In this document: piece after piece, positions 7,461 through 12,088 of the stretch | How the letters are laid out: each line of letters starts with the position of its first letter | Position numbering within the stretch: position 1 is the first letter of the stretch | NCBI GenBank assembly: GCA_000697335.1 | Contig: JNEM01013292.1 | Coordinates: 1 to 12,088 of the forward strand | Direction: 5' to 3' | DNA: 12,088 nt | Source of the DNA: Conidiobolus incongruus B7586 | Lineage: Eukaryota; Entomophthoromycota; Entomophthoromycetes; Entomophthorales; Conidiobolaceae | Program-made: the position numbers and the translations under genes | Notes under the pieces: model-generated | The model's database searches: none | What the model was told of the DNA's origin: nothing | Seen by the model: the letters and a program-made list of their open reading frames with translations, nothing else

Positions 7461-9238
7461 TTACTCGTGAAAAGAGTGAGTTTCTTGGATGTCAACAAAG
7501 CTGTCAGTAGGAGTTGGGGTTGAAGCGGCAGGAGAATCAAGTAAATATTTCAGCGAGTTCAACTCTTCAGTAGTGAGATAGACAGGCTCATTACGATATG
7601 TCATAAATCTAGGGAATCCAGGTGAGAAAACATTAGGATCGAGTTCTTCGAGGGTAAGGTTGGGGTGTGCATTCATTTTCCACTGGAACTGTCTAAAAAG
7701 GACTTCAGACCTCTTAAATGCTGAAGTGTAGTCAATCTTATCGGAGAGATCATTAATATATTTCAGAACTTCGTCCAAACCTTGCAAGTGCTCAATTATA
7801 ATGTGATGATGGATATCTAATATAGCAAGTGCTAAGAATAGATGATGGTGACGAGTAAGATAGTCACACCAGAACAGCTCCCAAACCCTCATAATAGTCT
7901 CAAAGTTGAATTCTCTTTTAAATTGAATTAATAACCAGCGATAGCAACAGAACATGTTGTCAGAATCGATTGATTTGAGATGATGATATAAATTGGGGAT
8001 TAATAATTTGACGAGTAACTTCAAAGTAGTAAGCTGAAGATGCATACCCTTTTGGTCTCGTGCAAAGTTAGCCTTAGTTCTTTCCATCAATCCAACGAAA
8101 CAATAAAAAGTCTCAACTTCATCTTGAATGGTCATATAGAGTGGAGATAGCAAGTCACTCATTCCCTGGACATAACCAAGTCCCTTTTGATAAAAGTGAT
8201 AACACATGAGAATATCCTTCAGTTGCTCCAAATGTTCATTGGAATGAGGTAAAGCGGAATCCTCCTCATTCTCAGGGCCTCCATTAGGAATTTGCCTTTC
8301 AGCAAAAAGTGGAATATGACGATCAGTACGTAAAACATCTTTTTCAATACGAGTTTTTTGTTCTTGATAATCTTCAGTTTGTTGAACTTTAGGATCAAGC
8401 CAAATTTGCTTCAATTTAAAATAATTTTCATTATTTCTGATACGAATTTGATTTCTCTCTTCTTCAGTACTTTCCCAAGGATAAACATTTAACAAATACT
8501 TCCATACTTCAGGACGAATATCATGCTCAATTCCCTAAATTGCATAATGAACAAAACTAATACTAATATAATTGATTTAATATATCTTACTCCAGAGAAA
8601 ATCCTTTTCCTGATAATATATTCTGGCATCAATAACTGTGTGGAGTATTTAGGATTTTCCAAACTTTCTGGACTACTCTGTTCATAAAAATAGCGTACCC
8701 ACTCCGTTGCAGAGAGTGGTTCCTTGGAACAACAAATAAATTTGTCATATGGGGCAACCCCCAGGTCCTAAACGAAAAAATTAATAATGATTTTAATGAA
8801 AAATCAATAATGAGAATTACTTCTAAAATTTCAAATTCGCCAACTTCAGTCGACAGGTTCTCTTGAAGGGATATATTGTGTCGTGAAGAATTGGTTGAAA
8901 AGGTACCACTAAATGAAGGGTTCTCCACCATAGAGGCGGCCCATCGAGATAAATACAATCGCGCCGTCACGTCTAAACCCTGTAAATGGCTAAATTGAGT
9001 AGTAAAATTGGGACCGTAAGTTGCTTCAGTTTCTTGATTTGCAATTCCGGTCGTGTAAGGCAATAAAGATTGTGTATATGGATGATTAGCAATGGCTTCT
9101 ACGATCACAAGTAATTAAAAAAAAATTGTAAATTTCGAATCAAAACTAAATTATATTACCCCTAGCTCTATCTATACCTTTAGTAACTTGAGCAAATTTT
9201 TCCAAAACTGTAAACGCTAAAGGGTTCAACTGGCTCAT
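7461..9238 (-). CDS. TBC-domain Rab GTPase-activating protein, Gyp7/TBC1D15 family
   Basis: TBC proteins speed GTP hydrolysis by Rab GTPases; the Gyp7/TBC1D15 branch acts mainly on Rab7/Ypt7 in vacuole/late-endosome traffic. Four exons on the minus strand: 9238-9160, 9098-8821, 8767-8591, 8534-7461. They join in frame to 535 residues, with introns of 61, 53 and 56 nt. The protein starts MSQLNPLAFTVLEKF, a stretch found in the middle of Gyp7-type proteins. FEILEDLGVAP and EPLSATEW follow, then the TBC domain from about residue 176 (SGGIEHDIRPEVWKYLL). Both catalytic fingers are present: IEKDVLRTDR with the Arg finger at about R247, and YVQGMSDLLSP with the Gln finger at about Q301. KGMHLQL, FKREF, MRVWELFW and EVLKYINDLS complete the domain. 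The tail is Pro/Thr/Ser-rich. Gyp7 and TBC1D15 are roughly 690-750 residues with an extra N-terminal domain; here that part is absent and none is seen upstream of 9238. The GAP prediction is firm; the Rab7 preference is from family knowledge. Confidence 0.93.
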
Positions 9239-9945
9239 ATAAAAACAAACTTATGAAATAAAAGTGATCTTTTAAAAATTCTATTATAAACTTTGAGGTT
9301 TCTCTAATTGAGTGGTCTAACCGTTTGATAAATAAAAAGAATTAGATGATAATAAACTAAATTGAATAGACTGAGTTTGATCAATGATGAATGGTCAGTT
9401 TAACCATTTATACTCCAAATTATCTCATAATCATCTTATTTTGGTCCTTAATATTTAAATTATGCACAGCTTCATATCAAATTATCCCATTATTTATTAT
9501 AAATGTTTTAATCAAATTGGCTAATATGATATCATATTTAAGAATATATTTGGATTATTATATTCACCGAATATAAAAGCTCTAGGAATTCAAAAGAATA
9601 TATGAAGAATTTATACCATTTAAATTTAATATAAAATGCATTCAACTGATTATCCAATTTTTCAATTTTCAAAATATAGTTGTTAAATAGCAAAGTGAAA
9701 TTTACACTTGGATACTTTGATTTATTTTTTTGGAAATTAAATTGGATGACTACTAAAAAAATTGAGAAAAAAAATAGAAGTGAATAAATAAAAAGTAGAA
9801 AATAATTGAAATTATAAAATAAAAGAATAAAAAGAGTTAATTTAAATATATTGAAATATATAAAATTTGTCTGTTAAAAACAAAAAATTAAAATTAAATT
9901 AATCAATTGTATGATCATGATACAATTGAAAACAATTGTTTTTAT
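9239..9945. other. Spacer between the TBC gene and tRNA-Ala
   Basis: The stretch was read on the minus strand for a missing N-terminal exon of the TBC gene; nothing resembling the family was found, and stops are frequent. The open frame at 9391-9576 (+) has low-complexity Ile/Leu/Tyr composition and looks like chance. AATGGT at 9390-9395 and ACCATT nearby can form a small hairpin. The last 45 bp carry the CAATTG palindromes described separately. Confidence 0.6.
9903..9942. repeat. CAATTG palindrome cluster just upstream of tRNA-Ala
   Basis: TCAATTGTAT at 9903-9912 and ATACAATTGA at 9920-9929 form a 10-bp perfect inverted repeat with a 7-nt loop. Immediately after, AAAACAATTGTTTT at 9929-9942 is a 14-bp perfect palindrome ending three bases before the tRNA. 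The hexamer CAATTG thus occurs three times in 35 bp (9904, 9923, 9933). It may be an upstream element for Pol III transcription or part of the precursor tRNA leader; there is no direct evidence for either. Confidence 0.5.
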
Positions 9946-10018
9946 GGGGAATTAGCTCAAATGGTAGAGCGCTCGCTTAGCATGCGAGAGGCACGGGGAT
10001 CGATACCCCGATTCTCCA
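9946..10018 (+). tRNA. tRNA-Ala, anticodon AGC
   Basis: This is a complete 73-nt cloverleaf without intron. The acceptor stem GGGGAAT pairs with ATTCTCC and carries the G3:U70 wobble pair that marks alanine tRNAs; the discriminator base is A. The anticodon stem CTCGC/GCGAG (9972-9976, 9984-9988) closes the loop TTAGCAT with anticodon AGC at 9979-9981. The T stem CGGGG/CCCCG closes loop ATCGATA. Internal promoters are visible: box A TAGCTCAAATGG near 9953 and box B GGATCGATACC at 9997-10007. CCA is not encoded, as expected in eukaryotes. It should decode GCU and, after A34 is changed to inosine, GCC and GCA. Confidence 0.98.
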
Positions 10019-10039
10019 TTCTTAATCAAATGGTATTGC

Positions 10040-10043
10040 TTTT
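10040..10043 (+). terminator. Pol III terminator of tRNA-Ala
   Basis: The first run of four T residues after the tRNA lies 22 nt past its 3' end, a normal distance for RNA polymerase III release. Confidence 0.7.
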
Positions 10044-11349
10044 GTCTAATCAGTTATTATTACCATTAAATTTATTTAATAATTTTATCCCTTTTTTAAT
10101 ATTAGAATAATATAAAAATCAATAAAGTAAATAAATTTGAAATATATCGAAATTGACAGATGATTATCCAATTAATAAAATTTTATATTATTGGATAAAT
10201 CTATATAATTATATTATGTTTACAGAAAATTATAAAAAAATTTAGGTTATTCAATTAAAATTTATGTTTTAATATATCTACATATTTTAAGAATAATATC
10301 ATAAATAATATTATTTATTATTTTAATATTTAAATTATATTATAACAGATTTATTGATATAGTCTAAGAATATAATAATGTTCAAAAAACAACTTTGAAA
10401 ACGAATTTGTGACTGTGTGGATTAGAAATGATCATATAAATCATACTTGATATATTCCATTTTTGTGAACTAGTCGAATTACGAAATCATCAATAATAAT
10501 AAAATAAAGAGTAAAAATGGTGATATATATGGTATACTTACAAAGACTATAAATTAAACATATATTATATATATAATTTTTCATGTAAATTTAGCTTTCA
10601 TGGTTTTTCATTTTTTGGACTCTATTTTCGTATATTGAACTATAGTTGATAGTTATCTTAACCCAAGAATTAAAAAATTCATTATTCAATTTTTTGGATC
10701 AAGGATAAATATTCCTTAGATGATACTAGAAATGACTTATCAAATTTGAGAAAGATCAATTAACAATTATTAATTACATAATCCCTTTAATTCTAGTTCA
10801 TTATCTGCAAAAATTATATGATAGTAAATGATGTTGAATATCTGATTAGATACTATTTAAATATCTGATATATACTAGAGCAAATTTTAATCAATACTTT
10901 AAATATTAGTAAAACACTTGATTCATCGACTAATAAAAATGTGATTAATCAATGATGTTTAAATATTACGATTTTTGATATTTATTACTATCAAAACATT
11001 ATTATAATACTTTAGGATTGAAGATATGGGAAATTTTTTAATATCCAATTTTTCAAATATATTATTAATTCCAAAAAAAAATTATATACAAAGTAAACAA
11101 TAAAACATATGTTTTAGTATAACAATATAGATATAATGTTATATAATGTTTTTTATTAAAAATATCATTTAGAAGTTTATCATTTAAATTAGTTATATTT
11201 AAATAAAGTAATGATTTTCAAAAATCTTATTTTAATATTATTAAAACTTAACCACAAATACTTTAAAATCATTTAAACTTTATTATTAGTTTATGAAGAT
11301 AATATTACTTTGTATTTTTAATAATGGGAATTTTTTGTGATTAAAAATA
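10044..11349. other. Long AT-rich spacer, no gene seen
   Basis: About 1.3 kb of sequence shows no coding signal on either strand and no structured RNA signature. Short repeated words such as AATATCTGAT near 10840-10870 are within what such base composition gives by chance. The right mariner copy begins somewhere near the far end; its outer edge is not sharp. Confidence 0.65.
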
Positions 11350-12088
11350 AATAAATATTTTAATATATAATATATAAAAGTAAATATATAATATAAATTT
11401 AATAGTTTTTTTTATTATTAATAACTTTTTTCTATATTTTTAACAAATTTTTAACACTTAAAAAATAATTCTTTTTATTAAAAACTAAAATTTAATGTTT
11501 TACAAACCAATTAAATTTTTTTGTTGAAATTTTCTTTCTTATAAGCTAGTTTTTCAATTGCTTAAAGTTAATATAATTACATAAGTTATAATCTAAAGAA
11601 TATATTAGATATGGTAGTTTTCCAGTTATTTTTAACTAGAAAGCTTTTTATAACTTTAAATTTATATATTTTATAATTATTATATAAAATAATAAGTGAT
11701 TTTAAATTATATTAAGAATCTTAATTAAAAATATTTTTATTTAAAAAAGCAATATAAAGTTTACTATTAATTTATTTTCTTTTAAGAATTAAATAAAAAT
11801 AGTATATATTATTTATAATTGAATATAATAATTAATATTTGTTTATTAACAAAATATTTATTTAAAGGAATTTATAAAGAGGGTTGATTTAATTTAATTT
11901 AATAACTTGATTTATATTTTAATAAAAAATTATATATAAAGATTTAAGATTCATTAATAATAATTATTCATTATAAAAGTTTAAGCTTTTAATAATATTT
12001 TAATAAGTTTTATTTAATAATAATTATTTTACCTTTTTTTAAGTTTTAGTTAAATTATAAGGTATTTATTTTATATTTTTATTTATTA
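11350..12088 (-). mobile_element. Decayed mariner-like DNA transposon, right copy (cut by window end)
   Basis: This stretch lines up with the left copy at an almost constant offset of 10.80 kb: 611 matches 11413, 1261 matches 12061. The orientation is the same and there is little net length change. The minus strand gives ILYNNYKIYKFKVIKSFL where the left copy has ILHNNCKIHKTKAVRDFL, so it is the same transposase catalytic region, here further decayed and more AT-rich. The sequence runs off the window before the N-terminal third of the transposase. No open frame survives. The outer boundary near 11350 is an estimate from the alignment, not from a visible terminal repeat. Confidence 0.8.

Noticed and set aside
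9391-9576. 61-codon open frame on the plus strand between the TBC gene and the tRNA.
   Set aside because: Hydrophobic Ile/Leu/Tyr-rich translation typical of AT-rich spacer; it has no recognisable motif and no other support.
9907-10110. 67-codon open frame spanning the tRNA gene.
   Set aside because: Its only unusual residues come from translating the tRNA-Ala itself; it is a shadow of the RNA gene.
1-12088. Search for CRISPR arrays, operons, ribosome binding sites and replication origins.
   Set aside because: The spliced genes and tRNA show nuclear eukaryotic DNA; no regularly spaced repeats or bacterial-type signals were seen.

Overview
This is a nuclear, eukaryotic and very AT-rich window. 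The spacers are almost pure A/T, and only the genes, the tRNA and one short stretch near 2.45-2.85 kb rise above that. Three protein genes are broken by many short introns (52-66 nt, GT...AG, mostly GTAAGT/GTAAAT-type donors and TTTAG/ATAG acceptors). Their products are closest in wording to fungal relatives. Together with intron size, AT bias and decayed mariner elements, this suggests an early-diverging fungus, for example a Glomeromycotina/Mucoromycota type. That placement is inference; no marker gene fixes it.

Layout. (1) About 548-1658 holds a decayed mariner-like DNA transposon, transposase on the minus strand. (2) About 2452-2846 is a GC-richer, hairpin-rich stretch with no ORF, which may be a non-coding RNA gene of unknown family. 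(3) 3497-4503 (+) is an eight-exon Nudix hydrolase of the ADP-sugar/ADP-ribose pyrophosphatase type. (4) 7020-4764 (-) is a nine-exon Rab escort protein (REP/Mrs6, component A of Rab geranylgeranyltransferase), convergent with the Nudix gene. (5) 9238-7461 (-) is a four-exon TBC-domain Rab GTPase-activating protein of the Gyp7/TBC1D15 family, in tandem upstream of REP. (6) 9946-10018 (+) is tRNA-Ala(AGC), preceded by a cluster of CAATTG palindromes. (7) From about 11350 to the window end lies a second, more decayed and collinear copy of the same mariner element, in the same orientation as the first.

The REP and TBC genes act on the same protein class. REP presents new Rab GTPases for prenylation and delivers them to membranes; a Gyp7-type GAP switches off Rab7/Ypt7-class Rabs. 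Nothing in the sequence shows that their adjacency is more than chance. All three coding models were rebuilt by hand from splice signals, and the frame is kept across every junction (594, 1800 and 1608 coding nt).

The points most worth a second look are the unidentified structured locus at 2.45-2.85 kb, the strongly transition-biased difference between the two mariner copies, the micro-exons of the Nudix gene, the short N terminus of the Gyp7-like GAP, and several long perfect inverted repeats in spacers.
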